DNA from: an uncultured Pseudodesulfovibrio sp.
Lineage (GTDB): Bacteria; Desulfobacterota; Desulfovibrionia; Desulfovibrionales; Desulfovibrionaceae
Direction of reading: 5' to 3'
Length of the DNA stretch: 64,000 nucleotides
Assembly: GCF_963662885.1 (NCBI RefSeq)
Contig: NZ_OY760065.1
Coordinates: 444,001-508,000, forward strand
The notes under the pieces were generated by a model, which was not told the origin of the DNA, made no database searches, and was given only the letters and a program-made list of their open reading frames with translations. Position numbers and translations under genes: made by a program. Each line of letters begins with the position of its first letter. The stretch's first letter is position 1. This document shows, in pieces, positions 23,803-33,466 of this stretch.

Positions 23803-26526
23803 TTAAAACTGCTGACCCATGATCAACTCGACGGTGTGCACCTTCGAATCGACCAGATCGTCCAGGGCATAGGCGTAGATCAAGCCTACAGGACCGACGG
23901 GGGAATACCAGTTGATACCGGCACCGACACTCTTGTAGAGCCCCAGTGAAGGCTCGGCTACGCCGCCGCGCTTAACGGACTCAAACCACTGCTCCCCTTC
24001 CTTCCATGAGTTACCGGCGTCAAAGAAGGCCAGAGCCACAATGCCAAGTTCCTTGCTGAGGGGACGCTTGAGTTCCAGGTTCGTATAGAAGGCCTTATCA
24101 CCACCAACGCTGGCATCGGAATTCGGCCCTTCCGTAGGAGTGACCAGGTATTTGGAATAACCGCGAATGGTGTACACGCCACCAAGGTCAAACCGCTCCG
24201 CAGTCGGCACATCGTCCCCGCCGAAGTTCTTGTGCAGATACCCTGCCCAGAACTTGGAGTGGAAGACGACCTGTTCCAGCACCGGGTTCCACCATTCGAA
24301 CGAGCCGGTAAGCTTGATGAAGTCATCGGTGCCGCCGAGGGGGCCGCCACCGAACGAGAGGGTCACTTTGCTCGTGGTACCCGTAGTCGTATTGTTGAAG
24401 TCATCGCGTGTATCACGCACGATCTGGCTGCTCAGAATGGACGCCAGGTGAGAACCTTCGTCGTCCTTGATGTCCTGGGATGCACGGGAAGTGACATCCT
24501 TGATGTCGTAGGCTTCCAGGTTGTAGTCCCATTTGATCTTTGTGTACTCGCCGATGGGATAGAAGAAGTTTACGGTGCCGCCGGTGCCGTCGATGGTATA
24601 CTGCGAATAATCGGTCGACCGTCTGTAGAGCTTGGAGCCAAAACCAAGGTCGGTGTCGTTGATGTGCGGATTGGTGAAGTGCAGCACGTACTTTGTGCTG
24701 GAGCCACCGATCTGACCGTTGAACCCGACGTCATACCCACGTCCAAAGAGGTTCTTTTCCGAAATCTCGCCACCGAAGAAGACGCCGTCATAGGTGGAAT
24801 AGCCCACGCCGCCGCTGATCTTGCCGGTTGCCTTGTCTTTGACCTTGACCACCAGATCCATTTCTTCGGGATTACCCGTAGGCACCGGGGCGATATCGAC
24901 CTTTTCAAAGAAATCGAGGTTGGTCAGACGCTGGCTGGAGCGCTTGAGCTTCTCGCCGCTGAACTGGTCGCCGTCCGCCAGACGCATTTCACGCAGAATG
25001 ACGTTGTCGCGGGTAACCGTGTTGCCCTCAATGAGCACACGACGGATATGCACACGCTGATGCTTGCTGATATTGTAGACCACATTGACGATCTTGGTCT
25101 CAGGATCGTCGTCGAGCTTCACACCCACATCGGCGTAGGCATAGCCGTAGTCGTTGTAATAGGACGTCAGGGCGGAGATGTCCTTTTGCATGACAAGCCT
25201 GTCGAAGTATTGATCCTCGGCCTTGAGCTCATCAATCTTTGTAACCTGCAAAAGCTTTGACGGATCATCCAGGAGGTCACCGGTGAAGGTGGTGTCACCC
25301 ATCTTGAAGCGATCGCCTTCCCAGACCTTGTAAATGACGTCTATGCCGTCATCCTTGATCTCCACTTCCGGCTGGCCGACCTTGGCGGTCAAAAAGCCCT
25401 TGGATTGGTAGTAGGCCATGATGGCGGAGGCGTCGCGGTCAAGGAGTTCTTCCTTGAGCACGCCGGAATCATCGATCCAGGACAGCCAGCCCCGTTCCTT
25501 GAGAGCCAGAATGTCCTTGATGTCGTCAGGATCAAGCTGCTTGGCGCCGTCGATGATGACATGCTCGATATACAGCTGCGGCCCCTCATCAATAACAAAG
25601 GTCAACCGGGCGATACCGGTGCCTGCATCATCGATTTCCTGGGTGATATTGGCCTTGTAATATCCTTCCTTGCGGTACATCTCGCGGATGACGCGGATAT
25701 CGTCTGCCAGGACCTTGGGGTTGACGACGCTGCCCTTCTTGGTGGACACGGCCTCGAGAATGTCGGCGGAGTCGATCTCCTTGGCACCACGTACGCCAAT
25801 GGCCTGAATACGCGGCTTTTCCTTGACGACGAAGACGACCTTCTTGCCGTCCTCGACATCGTCAATTCGCACACTGACATCATCGAAGTAGCCGAGATCG
25901 TAAACGTTCTTCAATGCGGTATTGACGGACTTGGCGGTGATCATATCACCCTTCTGCATGGTCATGCGCATGAGCACGACGTCCTTGTCCAGAACCTTGG
26001 TGCCCTCCACGTCGATCTCGGAAACAATGTCCAGACGAAGGAGGTCCATACGCATGTGGTCCACCAAGGCGTCAACTGCGGGCAGCAGGTTGATCAGCCC
26101 TTTCTTGGTGACGGAAATTTTCTTGCCCGGTCCCTTGGCATACGCATCGACCAGACGGGCATCGATGGTCAGGTTTTCCCCGATCTGATTCAGGGAGCCA
26201 TAAACGGAAAACTGGGATTTGGCCAACAAGGCGATCTCGCGCGCCTTTTCAGGATCGTATTGGGCGTAGCCTTTGTCGGCGACAATGCGACCGACTTCTT
26301 CGGGAGCAATGACTCTGAACCCGGATTCCTTCAGCCGGTCGGCCAGCAACTCGGGCAGGCTGTCCTTGAGGTAGCTGAGGTCGTCTCCCGCATTAACCTC
26401 GAAAGGCAGTACGGCGACGGAGACGTCCTGGTTGATTTTTTCGGCGGCATGGCCCGTACCGGCGGCCAGCAGAATGAAGACGGCGACCATCCCCACTGCC
26501 AAACCGCGAGCGAGATTACTGAGCAT
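23803..26526 (-). CDS. bamA: Outer membrane protein assembly factor BamA, with extra N-terminal domain
   Basis: The 907-residue outer-membrane insertase has a signal peptide (cleavage near GHAA-EK, residue 28). Then comes an extra domain of about 130 residues (VAVLPFEVNAGDDLSYLKDSLPE..., FSVYGSLNQIGENLTIDARLVD), resembling FlgO/LpoB-like or TolB-N-like periplasmic modules. Five POTRA repeats follow (from about residue 170 to 540), and then the 16-strand barrel with GGVGYSTYDG, the lid-lock ERFDLGGVYTIRGY and a C-terminal Phe (ELIMGQQF). It overlaps lolD by 11 bases. The extra N-terminal domain makes it about 100 residues longer than the E. coli protein. Confidence 0.95.
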   Translation of the reverse strand: MLSNLARGLAVGMVAVFILLAAGTGHAAEKINQDVSVAVLPFEVNAGDDLSYLKDSLPELLADRLKESGFRVIAPEEVGRIVADKGYAQYDPEKAREIALLAKSQFSVYGSLNQIGENLTIDARLVDAYAKGPGKKISVTKKGLINLLPAVDALVDHMRMDLLRLDIVSEIDVEGTKVLDKDVVLMRMTMQKGDMITAKSVNTALKNVYDLGYFDDVSVRIDDVEDGKKVVFVVKEKPRIQAIGVRGAKEIDSADILEAVSTKKGSVVNPKVLADDIRVIREMYRKEGYYKANITQEIDDAGTGIARLTFVIDEGPQLYIEHVIIDGAKQLDPDDIKDILALKERGWLSWIDDSGVLKEELLDRDASAIMAYYQSKGFLTAKVGQPEVEIKDDGIDVIYKVWEGDRFKMGDTTFTGDLLDDPSKLLQVTKIDELKAEDQYFDRLVMQKDISALTSYYNDYGYAYADVGVKLDDDPETKIVNVVYNISKHQRVHIRRVLIEGNTVTRDNVILREMRLADGDQFSGEKLKRSSQRLTNLDFFEKVDIAPVPTGNPEEMDLVVKVKDKATGKISGGVGYSTYDGVFFGGEISEKNLFGRGYDVGFNGQIGGSSTKYVLHFTNPHINDTDLGFGSKLYRRSTDYSQYTIDGTGGTVNFFYPIGEYTKIKWDYNLEAYDIKDVTSRASQDIKDDEGSHLASILSSQIVRDTRDDFNNTTTGTTSKVTLSFGGGPLGGTDDFIKLTGSFEWWNPVLEQVVFHSKFWAGYLHKNFGGDDVPTAERFDLGGVYTIRGYSKYLVTPTEGPNSDASVGGDKAFYTNLELKRPLSKELGIVALAFFDAGNSWKEGEQWFESVKRGGVAEPSLGLYKSVGAGINWYSPVGPVGLIYAYALDDLVDSKVHTVELIMGQQF

Positions 26527-27199
26527 AGAGTTCTCCTGACCGCAGTTCGAAGCGCCGATGCATCATCGCTGCGAGTTCCGGATTATGTGTAACAACGATG
26601 AAGGTCATACCCAATTCAGAGTTAAGAGATGTCAGCAATTGGCCGATCATGGAGCCGTTTTCCTCGTCGAGGTTGCCGGTGGGCTCGTCGGCGAGAAGCA
26701 CCTTGGGCCGAAGAAGAATGGCTCGGGCTATTGCCGCCCGCTGCCTTTCTCCACCCGACAGGGTTGTCACCTTGTGTTCGAGCCTGTGCGAAAGTCCTAC
26801 CATGTCCAGGGCCTCTTTAGCCATGCGCAACCCCTGGCTGCGTCCTTTCCCGGCGATGAAGGCGGGCATTGCCACGTTCTCCAGCGTGGAGAACTCAGGC
26901 AGAAGATGATGGAACTGGAAAACGAAACCGATTTCCTTGTTCCGCAGTTCCGCCCGCTCCCGGTCACCCAACTTGCCGAGATCGATGCCGTTCAAATAAA
27001 TTTTCCCGCTGGTAACGGCGTCCAGCGTGCCGAGCATGTGCAACAGCGTGGTCTTGCCGGACCCCGATGCACCCAGGATGGCCAGGGACTCACCCCGGGC
27101 GATCTCCAGGTTTACACCACGAAGAACGCGGACCACTTCCGAGGGTCCGTCAAACTCCTTACTGACATCAATCAGTTGGTATATCGCCTCCCTACTCAT
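26516..27199 (-). CDS. lolD: Lipoprotein-releasing ABC transporter ATP-binding protein LolD
   Basis: The 227-residue MacB/LolD-type ATPase shows Walker A LGASGSGKTTLLHMLG (about residues 40-55), Q-loop FQFHHLLPEFSTLENVAMP, signature LSGGERQRAAIARA, Walker B VLLADEPTGNLD and an H-loop in VTHNPELA. The HHLLPEFSALENV-like stretch is typical of LolD. It powers extraction of lipoproteins from the inner membrane to LolA. It overlaps the permease gene by 8 bases and bamA by 11, so the three are translationally coupled. Confidence 0.94.
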   Translation of the reverse strand: MSREAIYQLIDVSKEFDGPSEVVRVLRGVNLEIARGESLAILGASGSGKTTLLHMLGTLDAVTSGKIYLNGIDLGKLGDRERAELRNKEIGFVFQFHHLLPEFSTLENVAMPAFIAGKGRSQGLRMAKEALDMVGLSHRLEHKVTTLSGGERQRAAIARAILLRPKVLLADEPTGNLDEENGSMIGQLLTSLNSELGMTFIVVTHNPELAAMMHRRFELRSGELYAQ

Positions 27200-28421
27200 A
27201 ACGCAAGGCCTCCGACGGGCTCAGACCCGCCGCCCGACGGGCGGGGTATATGGTGGCCACGAAACAGAGCAGAAACGCTGCGGCACCGATAGTGAACAGA
27301 TCAAGCGCCTCCAAACGGACCGGCAGATAATCCACCGGGTAAACGTTGCTCGGCAGCTTGATGAATTGGTATTCCTTGAGCAGCAGGCTGAGCGGCACTC
27401 CGATGAGAAATCCGATGAACGTGCCAGCCAGTCCGATGAAGGTACCCTGAAACATGAAGATGTTGCGGATACTCTTCTTGTCGGCACCCATGGATATGAG
27501 CACGGCGATGTCCTTGGTCTTCTGGATGACCAGCATGACCAAAGTGGTGACGATGGAAAAGGACCCGACCAGGACGATCATGGCCAGGATGATGAACATG
27601 GCCGTCTTCTCGAGCTCAAGCGCGGCAAAAAGATTGGCGTTCATCTCCTGCCAATTGCGCACGTAAACCGTGAACGAGGAGATCTTGTCGCGCAGGTCGC
27701 GGGAGATTGCCTTGACGTTGTACACGTCGTCCACGCTGATCTCGAGACCCGAGACAAGATCGCCCTTGAATCCAAGCAGCTGGCGGGCTGCAGGGATGCT
27801 TACGTACCCCATGGACGAATCGTATTCGAACATGCCGGTACGGAAAATTCCGGCCACGGTGAAGCGGCGCACCTTAGGTGTGAACCCGGCTGAACTGGAT
27901 CGCCCCGAAGGGGATAGCAGGTTGACCAGGGAGCCTTCTGTCAGCCCCAGCCGCTTGGCCAGTTCCGAACCGATGATGATCCCGGGGAAGTCTCCGTCGT
28001 CACTCAGGCGGGACACGCTGCCGCTGATCATGTCCTTTGAAAGGGACAGAACCGAGGACGAGGTGTTGGGGTCGATGCCGCGCAGGACAACGCCCTTGAC
28101 TCCCGTTCGGGTGGAAAGCATGACCTCGGAATAGACAAAGGGCGTCACACCCGTGACGCCCGGAACCTTTTTCGCTTCGTCGGCCAGGCCCTGGTAATCG
28201 CTGATACCGCCGCGCATGGATGTTACCAAAATATGCGCGTTGACGCCGAGGATTTTGTCTCTCAGGTCGGTTGAGAATCCGTTCATCACTCCGATAACCA
28301 CGATAAGCGCGCCCACGCCAATGGCCACGCCGCAGATGGCGAACAGGGATATGACGGAAATGAACGACTGCTTCCGCAGGGCGAACAGGTATCTCAGTGC
28401 GACAAAAGTCTCAAACCGCAT
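27192..28421 (-). CDS. lolC: Lipoprotein-releasing ABC transporter permease (LolC/LolE/LolF type)
   Basis: The 409-residue inner-membrane protein has an N-terminal helix after FVALRYLFALRKQSFISVISLFAICG and a large periplasmic domain (about residues 50-260: GINAHILV-like stretch, GVVLRGIDP, GIIIGSELAKRLGL). Three C-terminal helices follow, with the FtsX-like fold (MFQGTFIGLAGTFIGFLIG, RRAAGLSPSEALRYE). Only one permease gene is seen with lolD. It may therefore form a homodimer as in LolF systems, or a partner may lie elsewhere. It starts 5 bases after lysS. Confidence 0.9.
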   Translation of the reverse strand: MRFETFVALRYLFALRKQSFISVISLFAICGVAIGVGALIVVIGVMNGFSTDLRDKILGVNAHILVTSMRGGISDYQGLADEAKKVPGVTGVTPFVYSEVMLSTRTGVKGVVLRGIDPNTSSSVLSLSKDMISGSVSRLSDDGDFPGIIIGSELAKRLGLTEGSLVNLLSPSGRSSSAGFTPKVRRFTVAGIFRTGMFEYDSSMGYVSIPAARQLLGFKGDLVSGLEISVDDVYNVKAISRDLRDKISSFTVYVRNWQEMNANLFAALELEKTAMFIILAMIVLVGSFSIVTTLVMLVIQKTKDIAVLISMGADKKSIRNIFMFQGTFIGLAGTFIGFLIGVPLSLLLKEYQFIKLPSNVYPVDYLPVRLEALDLFTIGAAAFLLCFVATIYPARRAAGLSPSEALRYE

Positions 28422-28426
28422 AAACC

Positions 28427-30010
<1,584 letters not shown>

Positions 30011-30159
30011 AATTTTCTTCCCTGTCTCTCCAAAAATCTAGAAAAATACGAGAGACGTTGATTCCGTAAGCCATATAATGGGTGCCGTCAAGAAAATGGG
30101 AACCTTAGCCCCCGGACAAACCTTATTTGCATTTTTCTGAAAAAGTCTACACTTTTTGC

Positions 30160-30188
30160 TTGACCCCCCGAAACGATTTGTTTAAACC
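30160..30188 (+). promoter_or_regulatory. Sigma-70-type promoter of the tRNA-Asn gene
   Basis: TTGACC at 30160-30165 and TAAACC at 30183-30188 are separated by 17 bases. The predicted start site is about 15-20 bases before the mature tRNA. The -10 is imperfect, but spacing and position fit. Confidence 0.6.
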
Positions 30189-30213
30189 CTCTCTCGCTTC
30201 GACGGAAAAATGT

Positions 30214-30289
30214 TCCCCAGTAGCTCAATCGGCAGAGCGGGTGACTGTTAATCACTAGGTTCGCGGTTCAAGTCCGTGCTGGGGAGCCA
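30214..30289 (+). tRNA. tRNA-Asn (anticodon GUU)
   Basis: A cloverleaf can be drawn over 76 bases. The acceptor stem TCCCCAG pairs with CTGGGGA, the D-arm reads GCTC...GAGC, and the anticodon stem GGTGA/TCACT has loop CTGTTAA with GTT at the anticodon. The T-arm contains GGTTCAAGTCC, and an encoded G-CCA end is present. It is a single gene with its own promoter and terminator. Confidence 0.97.
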
Positions 30290-30298
30290 AAGAGAATC

Positions 30299-30331
30299 AA
30301 GCCCTTACGAGAAATCGTAAGGGCTTTTTCT
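30299..30331 (+). terminator. Intrinsic terminator of tRNA-Asn
   Basis: A perfect 12-bp stem (30299-30310 with 30315-30326) and a GAAA tetraloop are followed by TTTC TTTT. It begins 10 bases after the tRNA CCA end. Confidence 0.92.
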
Positions 30332-30542
30332 TTTGTGCCGATCCACGACCCAATGGCCCGTCCCGCAGCGTGCCGCCCCCGGCTCCAGGGTATAGACCGG
30401 CACCGCTAAAAATGGGATTTTTTCCCGCGCCAACACCCTTCACTTTACACGGTCCCTCGCGTAATGAATGAGTCGGCAAACGCGAACGGGAGCATGGCGG
30501 CACGGCCGCCGCACGGAACGCGTACCGATTTTGATCACAGGA

Positions 30543-31325
30543 ATGAAACGGATAATGGCATTTTTCCGGCGCGTTGCGCCGATCCTTCTGCTCCTCCTCG
30601 TTCTCTCACCTATTCCCTCCAAAGCGGAAGACGGCGTGTTGCGCGTGGCCCTGGACCCTTTTCCTCCATGGAAATACCTGAATAGCATCGGCGAACCGTG
30701 CGGCATGGACGTTGATTTCATCGACGTGCTTGCGAAACGCATGGGACTGAAGGTCGAATATTTCATGTACCCATTCAGCCGTGCCCTCTATCTGCTGGAA
30801 TACGGCGAGGCAGACATGATGTCCGGCGTACTGCGTCGGGAGGAGCGCGAGGCCTACCTCCACTTTCTCCAGCCACCCTACAAGGAGCACAGCGACAAGG
30901 CCTTCTACATGCTCCGTGGACGCAAGGACCTCTTGCAAAAATACGACGACCTGCACCGCCTTCGGATCGGCACGCAGAACGGAACGAGCTACTTTCCCGT
31001 GTTCGACCATGACCCGAAGATATCCAAGATCGCGACCCACTCTTTCGAACTCAACCTACGCATGCTCCTCGCCAATCGCATTGACGCGGTTATCAACACC
31101 GAAGTCGCCGGAGACTTTGAACTAAGCAAGTTGGGCCTGCAGCGAGAAGTCGTCAAAGCCCCATACATCTACCGAGAAAAACAGGACGTCTACATTGTCC
31201 TGTCCAAAAAGTCCCCATTGGCCGACCGACTGGACGAATTCAATACGGTCATGGCCGATCTGGTACGCGAGGGGGCTTTTCAGCGCATCGTGACAAGATA
31301 CATCCACGAAGCGCAAAAGCATTAA
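30543..31325 (+). CDS. Periplasmic solute-binding protein, family 3 (orphan)
   Basis: The 260-residue protein has a signal peptide (RRVAPILLLLLVLSPIPSKA, cleavage near residue 29). A family 3 two-lobe binding domain follows: VLRVALDPFPPWKYL, GMDVDFIDVLAKRMGLKVEY, EYGEADMMSGVLRREERE and RIGTQNGTSYF. Members bind amino acids or small organic acids for ABC transporters or act as sensor inputs. No permease or ATPase gene is adjacent. The start at 30543 is chosen for the signal peptide; the ribosome-binding site (AGGA) is weak and close, and an ATG at 30555 is possible. Confidence 0.8.
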   Translation: MKRIMAFFRRVAPILLLLLVLSPIPSKAEDGVLRVALDPFPPWKYLNSIGEPCGMDVDFIDVLAKRMGLKVEYFMYPFSRALYLLEYGEADMMSGVLRREEREAYLHFLQPPYKEHSDKAFYMLRGRKDLLQKYDDLHRLRIGTQNGTSYFPVFDHDPKISKIATHSFELNLRMLLANRIDAVINTEVAGDFELSKLGLQREVVKAPYIYREKQDVYIVLSKKSPLADRLDEFNTVMADLVREGAFQRIVTRYIHEAQKH

Positions 31326-31809
31326 CGGCCCGGCCAAGCAGTCCGCTCGACGGCCATGCAACACGCGCAGCCCCTCCTTCGCCGTCAAAATGTATTGTTC
31401 GCCCACGAGACTCTTTTCGGAACCGCCTGCGAAGGGTGGACTTTTACATTGACCTGTGCTGATATCCTGCAACTTTTACGGCACGCGGCAACTGCCGCGC
31501 GAAATCGTATCCCATGAAGAATGTAACTGAAGCCTGGGGGGCCTCGCTTCGGTAGCGTTCACGGGTTTTTCAAGGGTGACCCTGCGGGCAGGATACCACA
31601 TATCCTTCCAGCGATCTCCGCGGAAACGCGATGTTGACCGATACCGCCTCTTTTCCGATGCGGCTGCTTGCAGCCTGCGAGGGTTGATGGCGATACGGGA
31701 ATCCCCTTGTTTACATATAGCTTGTGTTGAAGCCCGACCGTTTCCGGCCGTTTCAATCGCGCCGTAGCACGCAGCTTCGACATTCATTTTTTGCTGTGGA
31801 GAGTTGGTA
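31326..31809. other. Non-coding region upstream of dctP
   Basis: No convincing gene lies in these 484 bases. They contain a near-perfect GC-rich palindrome, CGCGGCA-AC-TGCCGCG at 31484-31499, that could be an operator. I do not find a clear sigma-54 (GG-N10-GC) promoter or a known riboswitch core. Short open frames on either strand lack ribosome-binding sites and family resemblance. The region is long for this dense genome and probably carries the control of the TRAP operon. Confidence 0.5.
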
Positions 31810-32877
31810 ATGTTGAATTTCAAACTGACCAAAAAAGCGGTCGCCTTCGCGGCCGTGTTCGTTCTTATGGCGGCGATCACCGCCAACGCCGGATTCAAAA
31901 AAGAATACAAGATGCAGGTGACGGTAGGTCCCAAGCTCTACTGGGGCATGGGCGCCACCAAATTCGCTGAGCTGGTCAAGGAAAAGACCAACGGCCAGAT
32001 CAACGTCAAACCCTACTTCGGTTCCGCCCTGCTCAAGGGCGCACAACTCAAGAGCTCGCAGATGGTCGCCAAAGGCGTCATTGACTGTGCCATTGACTCG
32101 ACCATCAATATCAGCCCGGTCATTCCCGAGGCCAATATTTTCCATCTTCCGTTCTTTTTGAACGATTTCGACACACTGGACAAAGTGAAATTCGGCCAGG
32201 CCGGTGAGGCCGTGTTCGCGGCCATGCGGGCCAAGCGGCTCGAACCCCTTGCCTGGGCAGAGAACGGCTTCCGTCAGCTGACCAACTCCAAGATCGCGGT
32301 CAAGACCCCGGACGACATGAAGGGCCTGCGCATCCGCGTGGTGGGCAACCCGTTGTTCATCGATACCTTCCGCGCACTGGGCGCCGACCCTGTGAACATG
32401 AACTGGGGCGATGCTGTCGCCGGTTTCCAGCAGGGCGTCGTCGACGGCCAGGAAAACCCGGTCGGCGTGCTCATCCCCATTCAGATCTACCAGTACCACA
32501 AGTACGCAACCATGTGGAATTACCTGGTGGATCCCCTGATCATCTACTGGAACCAGAAGGAATGGAACGCTTTCCCCAAGGAAATCCAGGACGCCATCCT
32601 CGAAGCCGCCAAGGAAGCGGGACGGTTCGAAACCGCTCTGAGCCGCGGTGGTCTTGACGGCGATAAGTCCCTCAACATCCTGAAGGACGAATTCAACTAC
32701 ACCATGGAAGTTCCGGACCCCATAGCCTTCATGGAGGGCAAGGGCATGGAAATCCACATGCTTACCGACGAAGAAAGGGAAGCCTTCGCTCAGGCCACGC
32801 GCTCTGTCTACGACAAGTGGATTCAGGAGATCGGGCCCGAGGTTTACGAGAAGGCCAAGGCCGACATCGCCAACTAA
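31810..32877 (+). CDS. dctP: TRAP transporter solute-binding protein, DctP family
   Basis: The 355-residue periplasmic protein has a signal peptide (KKAVAFAAVFVLMAAITANA, cleavage near residue 23). The DctP fold is visible: WGMGATKFAELVKEKTNGQINV, the ligand-binding Arg in DDMKGLRIRVVGNP (about residue 170), and GVVDGQENPVG. It delivers a carboxylate, probably a C4-dicarboxylate or similar acid, to DctQM. The ATG at 31810 is preferred over an in-frame TTG at 31804, because GGAG at 31798-31801 is correctly spaced only for the ATG. Confidence 0.93.
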   Translation: MLNFKLTKKAVAFAAVFVLMAAITANAGFKKEYKMQVTVGPKLYWGMGATKFAELVKEKTNGQINVKPYFGSALLKGAQLKSSQMVAKGVIDCAIDSTINISPVIPEANIFHLPFFLNDFDTLDKVKFGQAGEAVFAAMRAKRLEPLAWAENGFRQLTNSKIAVKTPDDMKGLRIRVVGNPLFIDTFRALGADPVNMNWGDAVAGFQQGVVDGQENPVGVLIPIQIYQYHKYATMWNYLVDPLIIYWNQKEWNAFPKEIQDAILEAAKEAGRFETALSRGGLDGDKSLNILKDEFNYTMEVPDPIAFMEGKGMEIHMLTDEEREAFAQATRSVYDKWIQEIGPEVYEKAKADIAN

Positions 32878-32903
32878 TCCCGTCCCCTTCGTGACGACCG
32901 CGT

Positions 32904-32934
32904 CCTGCCCCGGAAACATGATTTCCGGGGCAGG
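32904..32934 (+). promoter_or_regulatory. Strong intercistronic stem-loop between dctP and dctQ
   Basis: A perfect 13-bp stem (32904-32916 with 32922-32934) has loop CATGA. It is followed by TTCTAT rather than a T-run. It would stabilise the 3' end of dctP mRNA or partly terminate, giving more binding protein than permease. Confidence 0.8.
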
Positions 32935-32982
32935 TTCTATCATTGGATTCCGATTATGGAATCCGAATCGTGGAGTAAGTGT

Positions 32983-33462
32983 GTGAAAAAGTTATTATTC
33001 GGTTTTCCTCTCAGTCACTGGTTGGTAGCCATCTGCATGGGCGCCATGGTTGTGATCGCCTTTCTCAACATTCTGAGCCGGTACATCTTCCATTTCTCAC
33101 TGGCCGCGACGGAGGAAATCACCATCAATCTTTTCGTCTGGATGACCGTCATCGGCATCGGCATCGCGTTCGAACGCGGCGGCCACATGGGCATGGTAAC
33201 CTTCTTCAATATGTTCCCCCGCGCAGTACAGCGTGTATGGATCATCGTTTATTCCGTGCTCGCCGCAGGCCTTTTCCTGGTCCTGGACTACTACATGATC
33301 CAGGCCATCTACGATGAGGTCACTCTGTTCCAGGCTCGTTCAGCGTCCCTGGATATTCCGGTGTGGATCTATTACCTGGGCCTGCCGGTCCTGTCCGTCT
33401 TCGTCTTCCATGGCATCTACCGCGACGCCATGACCAAGCTGGCGGAAAGGAAGGAGGATTAG
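32983..33462 (+). CDS. dctQ: TRAP transporter small permease subunit DctQ
   Basis: The roughly 159-residue inner-membrane protein has four hydrophobic helices (LVAICMGAMVVIAFLNILSRY, EITINLFVWMTVIGIGIAFE, VWIIVYSVLAAGLFLVLDYY, WIYYLGLPVLSVFVFHGIY). The EEIT-x-x-L/F-x-W motif is typical of DctQ. I prefer the GTG at 32983, since GGAG sits 7 bases upstream. The in-frame ATG at 32956 has no ribosome-binding site and lies in an inverted repeat. It precedes dctM by 4 bases. Confidence 0.9.
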   Translation: MKKLLFGFPLSHWLVAICMGAMVVIAFLNILSRYIFHFSLAATEEITINLFVWMTVIGIGIAFERGGHMGMVTFFNMFPRAVQRVWIIVYSVLAAGLFLVLDYYMIQAIYDEVTLFQARSASLDIPVWIYYLGLPVLSVFVFHGIYRDAMTKLAERKED

Positions 33463-33466
33463 CGCC

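Noticed and set aside
31476..31934. Antisense frames overlapping the dctP leader and signal peptide
   Set aside because: They cross into the dctP coding region, lack initiation signals and show low-complexity translations.
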